Shown here one piece after another: positions 51,836-61,363 of a DNA stretch of 64,000 bases. Both the position numbers and the translations under genes were made by a program. Below the pieces are notes generated by a model. That model made no database searches. It saw nothing but the letters and a program-made list of their open reading frames with translations, and had not been told where the DNA came from. Source of the stretch: JAJRZL01 sp964557855. GTDB lineage: Bacteria; Zixibacteria; MSB-5A5; GN15; FEB-12. Location of the stretch: contig CAZLBP010000001.1 of the NCBI GenBank assembly GCA_964557855.1, positions 124,001-188,000 on the forward strand. The letters are read 5' to 3'. Within the stretch, counting starts at the first letter, position 1; each line of letters begins with the position of its first letter.

Positions 51836-52475
51836 GCAATTCTTCCTTTTGTTCTTCAGGTGATAGATTGGCTCGCTGCCGTATCAACGGCGGTGACACG
51901 ACACCGCCCGAAACGAGAAACTTGATGCCTTCTTCTACCGTCATGTCAGCCCCAAAGACCTCGTCTTCCGGCAACATGACCACCATGCCGGACAGCGGCG
52001 TCGGCGTGGACGGGACAAAGACCGAAACGCTGTGACAGACCGTATCATCTATCTCGATAGACACCCGGTTTGCGACGAAGCCGAGCGCCCAAGTCCCCCG
52101 GCGGGGATACTCGATGAGTACGACTTCCTTGAAGGATCTCATGGAGGGAATGGTCAGTGATTCCAACAACTGCTTGGCTGCGCTGTAAATCGGTCTAATC
52201 AGGGGCAGGCGGATCAAGACCTTTTCTCCCAGTTGATAGACCTTCGCGCCTACATAGTTGCGGGTCAGAACGCCCGCCAGCAAGATGAGCAGAATGGTCG
52301 TGAACACACCGAGACCCGGCACCGAGTACCCCAGAACCCGGATCAGAAGCGGCTGCAGAATGCCATCGATGCTGTGGAAGAGAAACCTGAGAACGATGTA
52401 GGTCAGTATGAGGGGTACGACGACAAGTACACCGGAGACGAAATAGCGTTTAAGAATGGCGGCCGGATGCTTCAT
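51798..52475 (-). CDS. DUF502 membrane protein
   Basis: A 225-residue integral membrane protein with two N-terminal helices (YFVSGVLVVVPLILTYIVLRFLF and LGVFTTILLILLAGVLTRNYVGAKV) followed by a soluble domain. RPIYSAAKQLLESL and RRGTWALGFV match DUF502 (LIV-like, called a putative polysaccharide/ion channel-like family). ATG 52475 is chosen; GTG 52487 gives four more residues. It is 86 bp downstream of nuoN on the same strand. The 3' end overlaps the EIIA-CBS gene by 38 nt, implying co-translation. Confidence 0.9.
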   Translation of the reverse strand: MKHPAAILKRYFVSGVLVVVPLILTYIVLRFLFHSIDGILQPLLIRVLGYSVPGLGVFTTILLILLAGVLTRNYVGAKVYQLGEKVLIRLPLIRPIYSAAKQLLESLTIPSMRSFKEVVLIEYPRRGTWALGFVANRVSIEIDDTVCHSVSVFVPSTPTPLSGMVVMLPEDEVFGADMTVEEGIKFLVSGGVVSPPLIRQRANLSPEEQKEELRETRKSLDGSSH

Positions 52476-52561
52476 TGTCTTTGCCACACAGTTTGCGGTT
52501 CATGCTCTGCCGGGATGTTATCGGTAAAACGAGGCGATGTCAAGCATTCTTGACCGGCGGT

Positions 52562-54067
52562 CTAGGGGATAAGGCCGAAAGACGCCGATATTTTAGCGGT
52601 ATACTGAAGTATCGGCTCCGGAAACAATCCGAACACGACGACGCCGACCAGACCTATCATCAGTACCGTGATCGAGGGAAGAGAGTACGAAATCTTATAC
52701 GGCGAGACTTCCTTGCTGAAAAACATAACCTTGATAACATTGGCGTAATAGTAAAGTCCAAACACCGCCGTTATCAGTCCGATGCCGACCAGCCAGTACA
52801 GCCAGTTGAGAGAGGGGTCGGCCTGTGCCATTTGAATCGCGGAAGCAAACACGAAGTACTTGGCGAAGAACCCGGCCAGCGGCGGGATGCCGATCAAAGA
52901 CAACATGAATATCGACAGGGTCACGGCCAGCAGGGGAGAAGTGCGCATGAGACCGGCGTAGCTCTGAATCTGACAGGAGCCGGTGCGGTCCTCAAAAATG
53001 GCCACGGCCGCAAAGGCGCCCATGTTGGCGAACATGTAGGCGAAGATATAAAACCCGACCGAGGACATGCCCAGCTCATTCATGGCCACCATGCCGATCA
53101 TAATGTAGCCCGCCTGGGCGATGGATGAATACGCCAACATGCGTTTGATGTTGGTCTGGCGTATGGCCACCGTGTTGCCCAGAATCAGGGCCGCGCAGGC
53201 CAGTCCACCCACCAGCATCCCCCAATCGTTGGGAGATAAATCCGGACTGTAGAAAGCGTAGAGACCGTTCACGAAAATCTTGGCGAAGGCGATCAAACCG
53301 GCGGCCTTGGAACCGACCGAAAGAAAAGCGGCGACCGGTGTCGGTGAGCCTTCGTACACGTCGGGCGCCCATTGATGAAACGGCGGCAGAGCCAGCTTGA
53401 AACCGATACCGGCCACTATGAGGACAATGGCCAGAATCAGTATCACCCCGATCTCGCGAAACGCCAGGTGGGTTAACGCCAGGTTGATCTTCATTTGTAC
53501 CAGCTCGGTGGTCCCGGACATGCCATACAGGAACGACAGGCCGTACACCAGCAGGGCCGACGAAAAGGCGCCGACGATGAAATATTTGATGCCGGCTTCA
53601 ACAGAAAGCTTGCTGTCCTTGTAAAAGGCCGCCAGCACGAACAGCGGGATAGTCGTCAGCTCCAGCCCGATATACAGCGACAGGAGTTCGTTCGAGGATG
53701 ACAGGAACATCATGCCCACTGTCGAAAGCAGTATCAACCCGAAGAATTCGCCTCGGTGGTTAAGAATCTTCTCTTTCGTAATGCCGAACGAAGAAGCAAT
53801 AGCCATAAAGGCCGCACCGAGAAAGATGATTTTGAAAAAGCGAGCCGCCGGATCGTTGAAAAACATCGACCCGAATCCGGCACCGTAGCCGGTGAGCGCC
53901 AGAATGAATCCGCTGATAAGAATCCCCAGCAGCGCCAGATAGCCGACCGCCTGCCCGCTCCGGCGTTTGGTCAGCACGTCAAACGTGAAGATAAACAACG
54001 CCCAGATAAACAGGAAAATCTCCGGCGCCATCAAGCGTATGTTATATTCCGGCAGCGTGAATTCCAT
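52562..54067 (-). CDS. nuoN: NADH-quinone oxidoreductase subunit N
   Basis: A 501-residue membrane subunit, one of three antiporter-like proton pumps of complex I. It starts MEFTLPEYNIRLMAPEIFLFI and has about fourteen helices, including the Mrp-type proton-channel core IKYFIVGAFSSALLVYGLSFLYG and FHQWAPDVYEGSPTPVAAFLSVGSKAAGLIAF with the conserved Lys and Glu residues. The end is unremarkable. It is the last gene of nuoABCDHIJKLMN and lies one base after nuoM. Confidence 0.96.
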   Translation of the reverse strand: MEFTLPEYNIRLMAPEIFLFIWALFIFTFDVLTKRRSGQAVGYLALLGILISGFILALTGYGAGFGSMFFNDPAARFFKIIFLGAAFMAIASSFGITKEKILNHRGEFFGLILLSTVGMMFLSSSNELLSLYIGLELTTIPLFVLAAFYKDSKLSVEAGIKYFIVGAFSSALLVYGLSFLYGMSGTTELVQMKINLALTHLAFREIGVILILAIVLIVAGIGFKLALPPFHQWAPDVYEGSPTPVAAFLSVGSKAAGLIAFAKIFVNGLYAFYSPDLSPNDWGMLVGGLACAALILGNTVAIRQTNIKRMLAYSSIAQAGYIMIGMVAMNELGMSSVGFYIFAYMFANMGAFAAVAIFEDRTGSCQIQSYAGLMRTSPLLAVTLSIFMLSLIGIPPLAGFFAKYFVFASAIQMAQADPSLNWLYWLVGIGLITAVFGLYYYANVIKVMFFSKEVSPYKISYSLPSITVLMIGLVGVVVFGLFPEPILQYTAKISASFGLIP

Positions 54068-54068
54068 T

Positions 54069-55550
54069 TTACCGCGCCATCAGATTTACGAGGTTTTGCA
54101 GCGTGGCTGTCATCAAAACCTCCAGCGGCTTGGGATAGATCCCGATAGCCAGAGTCAACACCGCCAGGGGCGCGACAGCCAGAGTTTCGCGGAAATTGAT
54201 CTCCGTCAAACCGCCCCAGCGGGCGAGGTCAAATTCGCCCAGGAAGACCCGCTGCACCATGCGCAGAATATAGGCGGCGCCCAGTAACACACCGAGCACG
54301 CAGATACCGACCAGCACCTTGTTCAGAGCGCCAAAGGCTCCGATAAATACCATGAATTCCGAGACGAATCCGGACATCCCCGGCAAACCCAGGGAAGCCA
54401 TCGCAAACAGCACCATCAGGCCGGAATACACCGGCAGCTTGGCCCCCAGTCCGCCGAATGCCGCGATCTCTCGAGTGTGGGCGCGATCATAGAGCACACC
54501 CACCAGAAGGAACAAGGCGCCGGTAATCAGGCCGTGAGAAATCATCTGGAACATGCAGCCCGCGATAGCGGTCACCGAAGAAAACGCACCCAGCGCCAAC
54601 ATACAGTACCCCATGTGCGACACCGAGGAATAGGCCACGAGCTTCTTCAAATCCTTTTGCGCCATGGAAACCAGCGCGCCGTAGATAATGCCGATGGCTC
54701 CCAGTACGGCTATCCAAAACGACAGGTCCCGCAGGGCCGAGGGAAACATCGGCCAGCTTATCCGCAGCATGGCGTACGTGCCCATTTTCAGCAGAACGCC
54801 GGCCAGAATGACCGATACCGCCGTCGGAGCTTCCACGTGTGCATCAGGGAGCCACGTATGAAACGGCCAGACCGGAACCTTGATCGCAAAGGCTATGAAG
54901 AAAAAGATGAAGCAGATCATCTGGAGTGAATGCGACAGCGTCGGTGAGGTCTGCAGCAGTGTCATCATGTTGAGCGTATGCGGCTCCGACGTGAAGTAGA
55001 GAATCAGAATCGCCACCAGCATGAAGATCGACCCGAACAGCGTGTAGAGGAAGAACTTGATAGCCGCGTACTCCTTTCTGGGTCCGCCCCAGACGCCGAT
55101 CAGAAAATACATCGGCACCAGCATGACCTCCCAGAAGACGTAAAACAGGAAAAAATCGAGGGCAACGAACACGCCCATCATACCGGCTTCCAACAGCAGA
55201 AAGAAAGCGAAATACTCTTTGACCCGCTTATCGATATTGAACGACGCCATGAGGGATATCGTCGTCAGCAAACCGGTGAGAAAAAGCATGGGGACGGAAA
55301 TGCCGTCAACTCCCACGTAATACTGGATATTCATCGTCGGAATCCAGTTGTACGGGCCTTCCATGTACGCCATCATACCGGCCCCGGAGTGATTAACGAA
55401 ATAATCCCAGGTGATCCAGAACGAGGTGAGCATCGGAACACAGCTGATAAGAGTCGCCGTCCATTTGACACTGCGATTACTCTCTTTAGGCATCAGCATT
55501 ACGACCAGCATTCCGACTAGTGGAACGATTATCAATGAACTCAGCAACAT
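54069..55550 (-). CDS. nuoM: NADH-quinone oxidoreductase subunit M
   Basis: A 493-residue membrane proton-pump subunit of complex I. Core features include YYVGVDGISVPMLFLTGLLT, the conserved FFLLLEAGMMGVFVALDFFLFYVFWEVMLVPMYFLIGVWGG with its Glu, and FHTWLPDAHVEAPTAVSVILAGVLLKMGTY with the channel Lys. Length is standard. Preceded by nuoL (22-bp gap) and followed by nuoN (1 base). Start ATG 55550. Confidence 0.96.
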   Translation of the reverse strand: MLLSSLIIVPLVGMLVVMLMPKESNRSVKWTATLISCVPMLTSFWITWDYFVNHSGAGMMAYMEGPYNWIPTMNIQYYVGVDGISVPMLFLTGLLTTISLMASFNIDKRVKEYFAFFLLLEAGMMGVFVALDFFLFYVFWEVMLVPMYFLIGVWGGPRKEYAAIKFFLYTLFGSIFMLVAILILYFTSEPHTLNMMTLLQTSPTLSHSLQMICFIFFFIAFAIKVPVWPFHTWLPDAHVEAPTAVSVILAGVLLKMGTYAMLRISWPMFPSALRDLSFWIAVLGAIGIIYGALVSMAQKDLKKLVAYSSVSHMGYCMLALGAFSSVTAIAGCMFQMISHGLITGALFLLVGVLYDRAHTREIAAFGGLGAKLPVYSGLMVLFAMASLGLPGMSGFVSEFMVFIGAFGALNKVLVGICVLGVLLGAAYILRMVQRVFLGEFDLARWGGLTEINFRETLAVAPLAVLTLAIGIYPKPLEVLMTATLQNLVNLMAR

Positions 55551-55572
55551 ACTATAGTCTATCCTCTATATT

Positions 55573-57666
55573 TCAGATCTTATCTTCATTCGAAATCTCC
55601 TGTCCGCTGCGTTGGCCGTTGAACATGACACGGGATATGATCGTCAGGACCAGAACACCGATAATGAATATGATCGTTATCGTCGGCCAATTCCATTCGA
55701 TATGGACAATCTCGAACTTATATATTCCCAGGAGAACGACCAACACGGCGATCGTGAGCGCGTAGAACTGCGCGCGCCCGGTCTGGAGAAACCGCAATGC
55801 ATTACCCGTCTGGCGTACCACCCAACCGGACCCGTTTACGGCGCCGTCGATTATCCACGTGTCAAACCATTGCTTGATATCGGACCAGAGAAGTGTCAGC
55901 CAGGCCACCAGATTAACCAATCCGTCGATCACGTTGGCGTCAAATGTCCACATGAAACGCGAGAAAGCCAACACCGGCTTGATAATCACGTAATCGTACA
56001 GTTCATCGATGTAATACTTGTTATAGAGCAACGTGTGAATCGGCCGGAAACGACGACCGATAGCTTCGGCCGATATGACTTTCTTGTAGTAGACTAAATA
56101 CGCCAGCCCGATCCCGGAGAGACCCACTACCAGGGAGATGATCATGAGTGCGATAGATGGTGCGTGATGCTCCGCCGGCGGTCCGTGATAGACAAACGAA
56201 GAGAATCCGTGGTGTAGCCAGGGGATGCCCACCCAACCGGCCGTTACCGCCAGAAACGCCAGGAACACCAGTGGCCAGGTCATCACCCGCGGCGACTCGT
56301 GGGCATGATCGAATCGGTGCTGGTCGCGGGGTTTGCCCGTGAAAGTCATGAAACAGAGTCGCCACATGTAAAACGCCGTCATGAAGGCAATCAGCAGCGT
56401 CATGACCAGGAAAACCGGATGATGTAACGTAGCCGCTACGATTTCGTCCTTGGACCAGAAACCGGAGAGCGGGAAGATGCCGGCGATCGACAGCGAGGCT
56501 ATCATAAATGTTGCGGCTGTAGTTTTCATTTTCGGGTACAGACCACCCATATCGCGTATGTCGTTGGTATGCACGCCATGAATCACCGACCCGGCCGCCA
56601 GGAAGAGCAGGCCCTTGAAAAAGGCGTGTGTCATCAGATGGAATGTGCCGGCGTAGTAACCGACCGAATGATGATGATGCGCCGTATCATAACCGTACAA
56701 TCCCAGGGCCATGATCATGTAGCCGAGCTGACTGACCGTCGAATACGCCAGAATACGCTTGATATCAAATTGAGTCAGCGCGATCGAGGCCGCCATGAAT
56801 GATGTGACCAGACCGATTACCGCCACCACCATGGAACCGTCGGCAGTACCGACAAACAAACTCATCGACCGCGCCACCAGGTAAACACCGGCCGCGACCA
56901 TCGTCGCGGCGTGGATCAGGGCCGACACCGGCGTCGGACCTTCCATCGCATCCGGCAGCCAGACATGAAGCGGGAACTGCGCCGACTTGCCGACCGCGCC
57001 GCAGAATATGAATATGGCAGCTGCCGTCAAAACGCCCAGCGGCATCACGCCGCCGGCGACCTGATCAAAGACGTCTCCGTAATTGAATGTCCCGCAGTAG
57101 AACGCGATCAGAAAGAGACCGACCAGAAACCCCAAATCTCCGGTGCGCGTTGTCAGAAACGCTTTCTTACAAGCGTCGGCAGCCGACTTCTTCTCGAACC
57201 AGAATCCGATCAACAGATAACTTGTCAGCCCGACCAGTTCCCAGAAGATGAAGATCATGAAGAAGTTGTTGGCCAGCACGAGTCCCAGCATGGAGAACAG
57301 GAAGAGGGACAAATACGCGAAGAAGCGACTGAACCGGGGATCGTCTTTCATGTAGCCGATCGAGTAAATCTGAACGCAGGAACCAACGGTCGTGACGACC
57401 ACGAGCATAACCGCCGCCAGCGCATCGATCAAGATGCCTACCTCAAGCACGATACCCGGGAAATTCAGGAAGTTGTAATACGCCTCGTATGCTTCCCCAT
57501 GCCGCGCGATTGTCTCGAACAGGACGATGATCGACATAAGCCAGGACACCAGGATCATGCCGATAGAAAATCCGGCCGACAGCTTTTCTTTCCAGCGCAG
57601 GAAGAATACGATCATCAGAAACGCCAGCGCCGGCAGCAGGCAGATCAAGAACGAATATTCAGTCAT
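55573..57666 (-). CDS. nuoL: NADH-quinone oxidoreductase subunit L
   Basis: A 697-residue membrane subunit, the distal proton pump of complex I, with about sixteen helices and the long C-terminal lateral helix region. Visible: LVLANNFFMIFIFWELVGLTSYLLIGFWF (conserved Glu), QFPLHVWLPDAMEGPTPVSALIHAATMVAAGVYL and STVSQLGYMIMALGLYGYDTAHHHHSVG. The C-terminal portion contains an amphipathic segment (FDTWIIDGAVNGSGWVVRQTGNAL) typical of NuoL. Starts ATG 57666, ten bases after nuoK. Confidence 0.96.
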   Translation of the reverse strand: MTEYSFLICLLPALAFLMIVFFLRWKEKLSAGFSIGMILVSWLMSIIVLFETIARHGEAYEAYYNFLNFPGIVLEVGILIDALAAVMLVVVTTVGSCVQIYSIGYMKDDPRFSRFFAYLSLFLFSMLGLVLANNFFMIFIFWELVGLTSYLLIGFWFEKKSAADACKKAFLTTRTGDLGFLVGLFLIAFYCGTFNYGDVFDQVAGGVMPLGVLTAAAIFIFCGAVGKSAQFPLHVWLPDAMEGPTPVSALIHAATMVAAGVYLVARSMSLFVGTADGSMVVAVIGLVTSFMAASIALTQFDIKRILAYSTVSQLGYMIMALGLYGYDTAHHHHSVGYYAGTFHLMTHAFFKGLLFLAAGSVIHGVHTNDIRDMGGLYPKMKTTAATFMIASLSIAGIFPLSGFWSKDEIVAATLHHPVFLVMTLLIAFMTAFYMWRLCFMTFTGKPRDQHRFDHAHESPRVMTWPLVFLAFLAVTAGWVGIPWLHHGFSSFVYHGPPAEHHAPSIALMIISLVVGLSGIGLAYLVYYKKVISAEAIGRRFRPIHTLLYNKYYIDELYDYVIIKPVLAFSRFMWTFDANVIDGLVNLVAWLTLLWSDIKQWFDTWIIDGAVNGSGWVVRQTGNALRFLQTGRAQFYALTIAVLVVLLGIYKFEIVHIEWNWPTITIIFIIGVLVLTIISRVMFNGQRSGQEISNEDKI

Positions 57667-57676
57667 AGGTCCTGCT

Positions 57677-57976
57677 TTACCATTTCATTACGCTGTAGTT
57701 TTCTGTTTCAATGCCGTGCCAGTTTCTGTATATCAAGAGCACAATCGCCAGACCCACTGCCGCCTCAGCCGCCGCAACCACTATGATGAAAATCGCAAAC
57801 ATCTGCCCCGCCAGGCCGTCCGTGACCACGAACTTGTTGAACGCCACGAAATTGATGTTCGCAGCGTTGAACATGAGCTCCAGCGACATCAGAATCCCGA
57901 TCGTGTTGCGCCGGGTCAGCACCCCGAACAGCCCGACCGAGAAGAGGATTGCCGCCAAAGACAGATAGTAAAACAT
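57677..57976 (-). CDS. nuoK: NADH-quinone oxidoreductase subunit K
   Basis: A 99-residue three-helix membrane subunit. Start ATG 57976 overlaps the nuoJ stop by one base (TGATG); an earlier in-frame ATG lies inside nuoJ and is rejected. Residues FYYLSLAAILFSVGLFGVLTRRNTIGILMSLELMFNAANINFVAF carry the conserved Glu of the proton path (SLELMFNAAN), and VVAAAEAAVGLAIVLLIYRN the second. Normal length. Confidence 0.97.
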   Translation of the reverse strand: MFYYLSLAAILFSVGLFGVLTRRNTIGILMSLELMFNAANINFVAFNKFVVTDGLAGQMFAIFIIVVAAAEAAVGLAIVLLIYRNWHGIETENYSVMKW

Positions 57977-58482
57977 CAGGCGCGCTCCTTTCTGGCCAGG
58001 ACAATCGCACCGATCATGGCCGCCAGCAACAGGACCGAGACGACTTCGAACGGCAACATGAATTCCGTCATGAGATACTTGCCCAGCATAAGCGTATTGC
58101 CCGACAAATCCTTTTCTTGATACTGCCATACCTGCGTCTTGGCGATCAGCAGAATGGAGGTCAGCGCAAATACCATACTGACGAATACTCCCACCCCGAC
58201 ATTCTCGTTTACCTGGCGTATTTTCCTTGAACTGAGATTACTGGTCAGCATGATCGCGAATATCATCAGAATGGCCACCGCTCCCACATATATGAGTACC
58301 TGAGCCGCAGCGATAAACTCCGCCTCGAGCAGAATGAAGATGCCCGCTACGCTAAACAAACACAGGATGAGAAAGAGAGCGCAATGGAAGATATTCTTCA
58401 GGCTCACGACCATGAAGCCGGATACAAGAACTACAAAAGACAATATCCAGAATACGGGACCGACTTCCGTACCGTCAGTCAT
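57976..58482 (-). CDS. nuoJ: NADH-quinone oxidoreductase subunit J
   Basis: A 168-residue five-helix membrane subunit. ATG 58482, preceded by an excellent GGGGAGGAG, gives MTDGTEVGPVFWILSFVVLVSGFMVVSLKN; longer in-frame starts lie within nuoI. The conserved AEFIAAAQVLIYVGAVAILMIFAIMLT is the NuoJ signature. Its start overlaps nuoI by eight bases and its stop overlaps nuoK by one. Confidence 0.96.
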   Translation of the reverse strand: MTDGTEVGPVFWILSFVVLVSGFMVVSLKNIFHCALFLILCLFSVAGIFILLEAEFIAAAQVLIYVGAVAILMIFAIMLTSNLSSRKIRQVNENVGVGVFVSMVFALTSILLIAKTQVWQYQEKDLSGNTLMLGKYLMTEFMLPFEVVSVLLLAAMIGAIVLARKERA

Positions 58483-59191
58483 TCTTCTTCTCCTCCCCTG
58501 ATGTGTCGTCGACGGGCGTGTCTGCCGAACTTTCCTGCGGCTCGGTTTCCCCGGGATTCGCCCGACTTGCCTGACGTTCTTCGTTTGTATCCGAGCCCTT
58601 TTCGACCGGCGGCTTCTCCTTTGGAGATTCTGCGGAAGAGGCCGATGAAGATTCGTCTTTGTCCGTCCGGGCGGACGTCTCTTCAGTCGGCTTCTGAGGC
58701 TTTGGTTTTGGGGCCGCCGCCTTTTCTGCGGCTGGCTTTTTCTTCGGAATCGGTTCGTAAGGAACGTCGCGACCCATTTCCTGAAGCTTCTTCGAATCAT
58801 AGACGAGTTCGTCCTTGCGCAAGGTCGAGAACTCGTACTTCGTGGCCATTTTGATAGCCGCGAAATTGCACGCTTCCTCACATAACCCGCAGAAGCAACA
58901 CAAACCGTGGTCGACCACGAACTCTTTCAGATGCCGTTTCTTCTTATCATCTTTGGGTGCATCTATCCGTATCGCCCCGGTGGGACAGGCCCGCATACAC
59001 AACATGCAGGCTGTGCAGTTAAGTTCGCCCGTCTCCTTGTCCGACAACAGCACCACCATGCCGCGCGACCGCTCCGGCATCGTCCATCTCTCTTCCGGAT
59101 ACTGGATCGTGATGGCATGCCTACCCAAATGCTTTCCTGCGATGCCCAGACCACCCAACAACGCTTTTATATCTTTAAGTAATTTCACCAT
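58475..59191 (-). CDS. nuoI: NADH-quinone oxidoreductase subunit I with long C-terminal extension
   Basis: A 238-residue ferredoxin-like subunit carrying two [4Fe-4S] clusters (N6a, N6b): CTACMLCMRACPTGAIRI and CCFCGLCEEACNFAAI, each Cys-x2-Cys-x2-Cys-x3-Cys. Bacterial NuoI is usually 150-180 residues; here about 80 to 100 extra residues follow, an Ala/Pro/Lys then Ser/Glu-rich, disordered tail (KKKPAAEKAAAPKPKPQKP ... ESSADTPVDDTSGEEKKND). Start ATG 59191 overlaps the nuoH stop by one base (TAATG). It lies in the hydrophilic arm next to NuoB. Confidence 0.95.
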   Translation of the reverse strand: MVKLLKDIKALLGGLGIAGKHLGRHAITIQYPEERWTMPERSRGMVVLLSDKETGELNCTACMLCMRACPTGAIRIDAPKDDKKKRHLKEFVVDHGLCCFCGLCEEACNFAAIKMATKYEFSTLRKDELVYDSKKLQEMGRDVPYEPIPKKKPAAEKAAAPKPKPQKPTEETSARTDKDESSSASSAESPKEKPPVEKGSDTNEERQASRANPGETEPQESSADTPVDDTSGEEKKND

Positions 59192-60261
59192 TACCAATAC
59201 CACCCTAAATGCTTGAATACCCCGGCCACGATCAGATTGGCAAACGTCACCGGCACGAGAAACTTCCAGGCGAACTCCATGAGTTGATCCACTCGCAGGC
59301 GGGGATACGTCCAACGGAACAGCATCAGCAACAACACCACGCCCAGCGTCTTCATCAGAAACCACAGCCACGACGGAATGAACTCGAAGCCGTTCCACCC
59401 GCCGAGGAACAGGGTGACCGCAATCGCCGAGACCGTGAACATATTGACGAATTCCGCCAGGAAGAACATGGCGAATTTCATCCCGGAATACTCCACATTG
59501 TACCCGGATACCAACTCCTGCTCGGCTTCGGGAATATCGAACGGCGTCCGGTTGACTTCAGCCACCGCCGCAATGAGATACGTGACAAACGCAATGGGGC
59601 CGAACGGTACGCGGAAGATATGCCAGTTGAAGAGAAACCCGGACTGTGATTTGACGATGTCCATCATGGAGAGCGAGCCGACGTAGATGATTACCGTCAG
59701 CACCGAGGCTATCATCGGCACTTCATAACTCACCACCTGCGCCGCCGACCGCATCCCACCGAGAAGCGCATACTTGTTGTTCGATCCCCAACCCGCCATC
59801 AACAGCGAGATTACAGTGAAAGTTGTTACCGCCAAAATGTACAAGATGCCGATATTGAGATCCGCCACTATGAGATTCTCGCCCCAGGGCATAACCACGT
59901 AAGCCAGAAAGGCTGCCACGAAGCAGACAATCGGCGCCCAAAAGAAAACCGCTTTGTCGCGTGTCGTGATACGAATATCTTCTTTCTGCAGCAGTTTGAC
60001 CGCATCCATGATCGTCTGATACCAGCCGTGCCAGCCGTGACGCATCGGGCCGAATCGCTGCTGTATATGACCGGCTATCTTCCGTTCCCACCAGACCAGA
60101 AACAGCGCCAGAACTGCCAGCACCCCGAATACGGTTACTCCCAGCACTCCGTAACTGACAACGTCCAGCCAGGATTCCGGCAGGCCGAGGGCTTCCAACT
60201 GCCGACGCATCCACCGAAAGATCGGGTAGAGTTCCAGTACGGCTATCGGCCAGGAGTTCAT
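59191..60261 (-). CDS. nuoH: NADH-quinone oxidoreductase subunit H
   Basis: A 356-residue membrane subunit that forms much of the quinone chamber with NuoB and NuoD. It has eight helices and the hallmarks WWERKIAGHIQQRFGPMRHGWHGW and EVNRTPFDIPEAEQELVSGYNVEYSGMKFAMFFLAEF with its cluster of Glu residues. The gene starts ATG 60261, overlapping the nuoD stop (ATGA). Normal length. Confidence 0.97.
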   Translation of the reverse strand: MNSWPIAVLELYPIFRWMRRQLEALGLPESWLDVVSYGVLGVTVFGVLAVLALFLVWWERKIAGHIQQRFGPMRHGWHGWYQTIMDAVKLLQKEDIRITTRDKAVFFWAPIVCFVAAFLAYVVMPWGENLIVADLNIGILYILAVTTFTVISLLMAGWGSNNKYALLGGMRSAAQVVSYEVPMIASVLTVIIYVGSLSMMDIVKSQSGFLFNWHIFRVPFGPIAFVTYLIAAVAEVNRTPFDIPEAEQELVSGYNVEYSGMKFAMFFLAEFVNMFTVSAIAVTLFLGGWNGFEFIPSWLWFLMKTLGVVLLLMLFRWTYPRLRVDQLMEFAWKFLVPVTFANLIVAGVFKHLGWYW

Positions 60262-61358
60262 CGATCGACCTCCGGCATAATCACATCGAGTGTGGCGAAA
60301 TTAGCCACCAAGTCGGCGATCAGCATGTCAGTACCGTAGTGCGGCAAGACTTGCAGGTGATTGTACGAAGCGCCACGGGTTTTGACTCGGAGTGGAGTTT
60401 TGCCTCCATCGGAAATGAGATATACGCCCATTTCGCCTCGCGAGTTTTCTATGCGGGCATAGACTTCACCGGCCGGAGCCTTGAAAGTCAGCTTGGATTT
60501 CTTATGGGCAATATCGCCCTCCGGCAGGCCGTCCAGCGCCTGCTCTATGATCCGCAACGATTGCTTGATTTCATCCAGACGAAGCAGGTAGCGGTCGAAA
60601 CAGTCGCCGTTGTAACGCACGGGTATTTCGAAATCGAACTTGTCGTAAATGCAGTACGGATCATTGCGGCGAACATCGTATTGAACGCCCGATGCTCTCA
60701 ACACCGGGCCGGACACCCCGTAGGCGACAGCCAGCTCTGATGGAAGCACGGCCACACCCTTGGTTCGTTCCAGCCAGATGGGGTTTTCGTTGAGCAAGCC
60801 TTCATAATCGCTCAGCTTCTCGCGAATTGTCTTGATCGCCTCCCGGCATTTCGGCTCGAACTCCTTCGGAATATCCCGGGAAACGCCGCCAATGCGAATG
60901 TAGTTGTACGTCAACCGCTGACCGCAGGTCATTTCAAAGAGGTCAATGATCAGTTCTCGCTCCCGCAATCCATACAGGAAAGGCGTGTAAGCGCCGATAT
61001 CCATCGCCGTCACGCCGTAGAAAAGCAGGTGTGAGGCGATACGGTTCAATTCCAACATAATGACACGAAGATACTCGGCCCGTTCCGGCACTTCGATTCC
61101 GGCTATCCGCTCAGCGGCCAGCGAGAAGACATAGTTGCAGGACATGGCCGTGACGTACTCGAAACGATCGAGTATGGGAATGCACTGCATGTAAGTGCGA
61201 TTTTCGCAGATTTTTTCTATCGCGCGATGGAGATAACCGATTGCCGGTTCTATCCTGACAATCTTCTCCCCATCCATTGTCAGTATAAGCCGACAGACGC
61301 CGTGAGTGGACGGATGGTGCGGACCCATGTTGACAGTGAATTCTTCGGTCCGCAACAT
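60258..61358 (-). CDS. nuoD: NADH-quinone oxidoreductase subunit D
   Basis: A 366-residue 49-kDa-type subunit of the quinone-reducing module, related to the large subunit of NiFe hydrogenases. VNMGPHHPSTHGVCRLILTMDGEKIVRIEPAIGYLHRAIEKICENRTYMQCIPILDRFEYV is the classic start, with the conserved His residues; it ends DVIMPEVDR as usual. Start ATG 61358 has AGGGGG before it; longer in-frame starts are in the nuoC end. It lies 5 bp after nuoC, so C and D are separate, not fused. Confidence 0.97.
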   Translation of the reverse strand: MLRTEEFTVNMGPHHPSTHGVCRLILTMDGEKIVRIEPAIGYLHRAIEKICENRTYMQCIPILDRFEYVTAMSCNYVFSLAAERIAGIEVPERAEYLRVIMLELNRIASHLLFYGVTAMDIGAYTPFLYGLRERELIIDLFEMTCGQRLTYNYIRIGGVSRDIPKEFEPKCREAIKTIREKLSDYEGLLNENPIWLERTKGVAVLPSELAVAYGVSGPVLRASGVQYDVRRNDPYCIYDKFDFEIPVRYNGDCFDRYLLRLDEIKQSLRIIEQALDGLPEGDIAHKKSKLTFKAPAGEVYARIENSRGEMGVYLISDGGKTPLRVKTRGASYNHLQVLPHYGTDMLIADLVANFATLDVIMPEVDR

Positions 61359-61363
61359 GCCCC

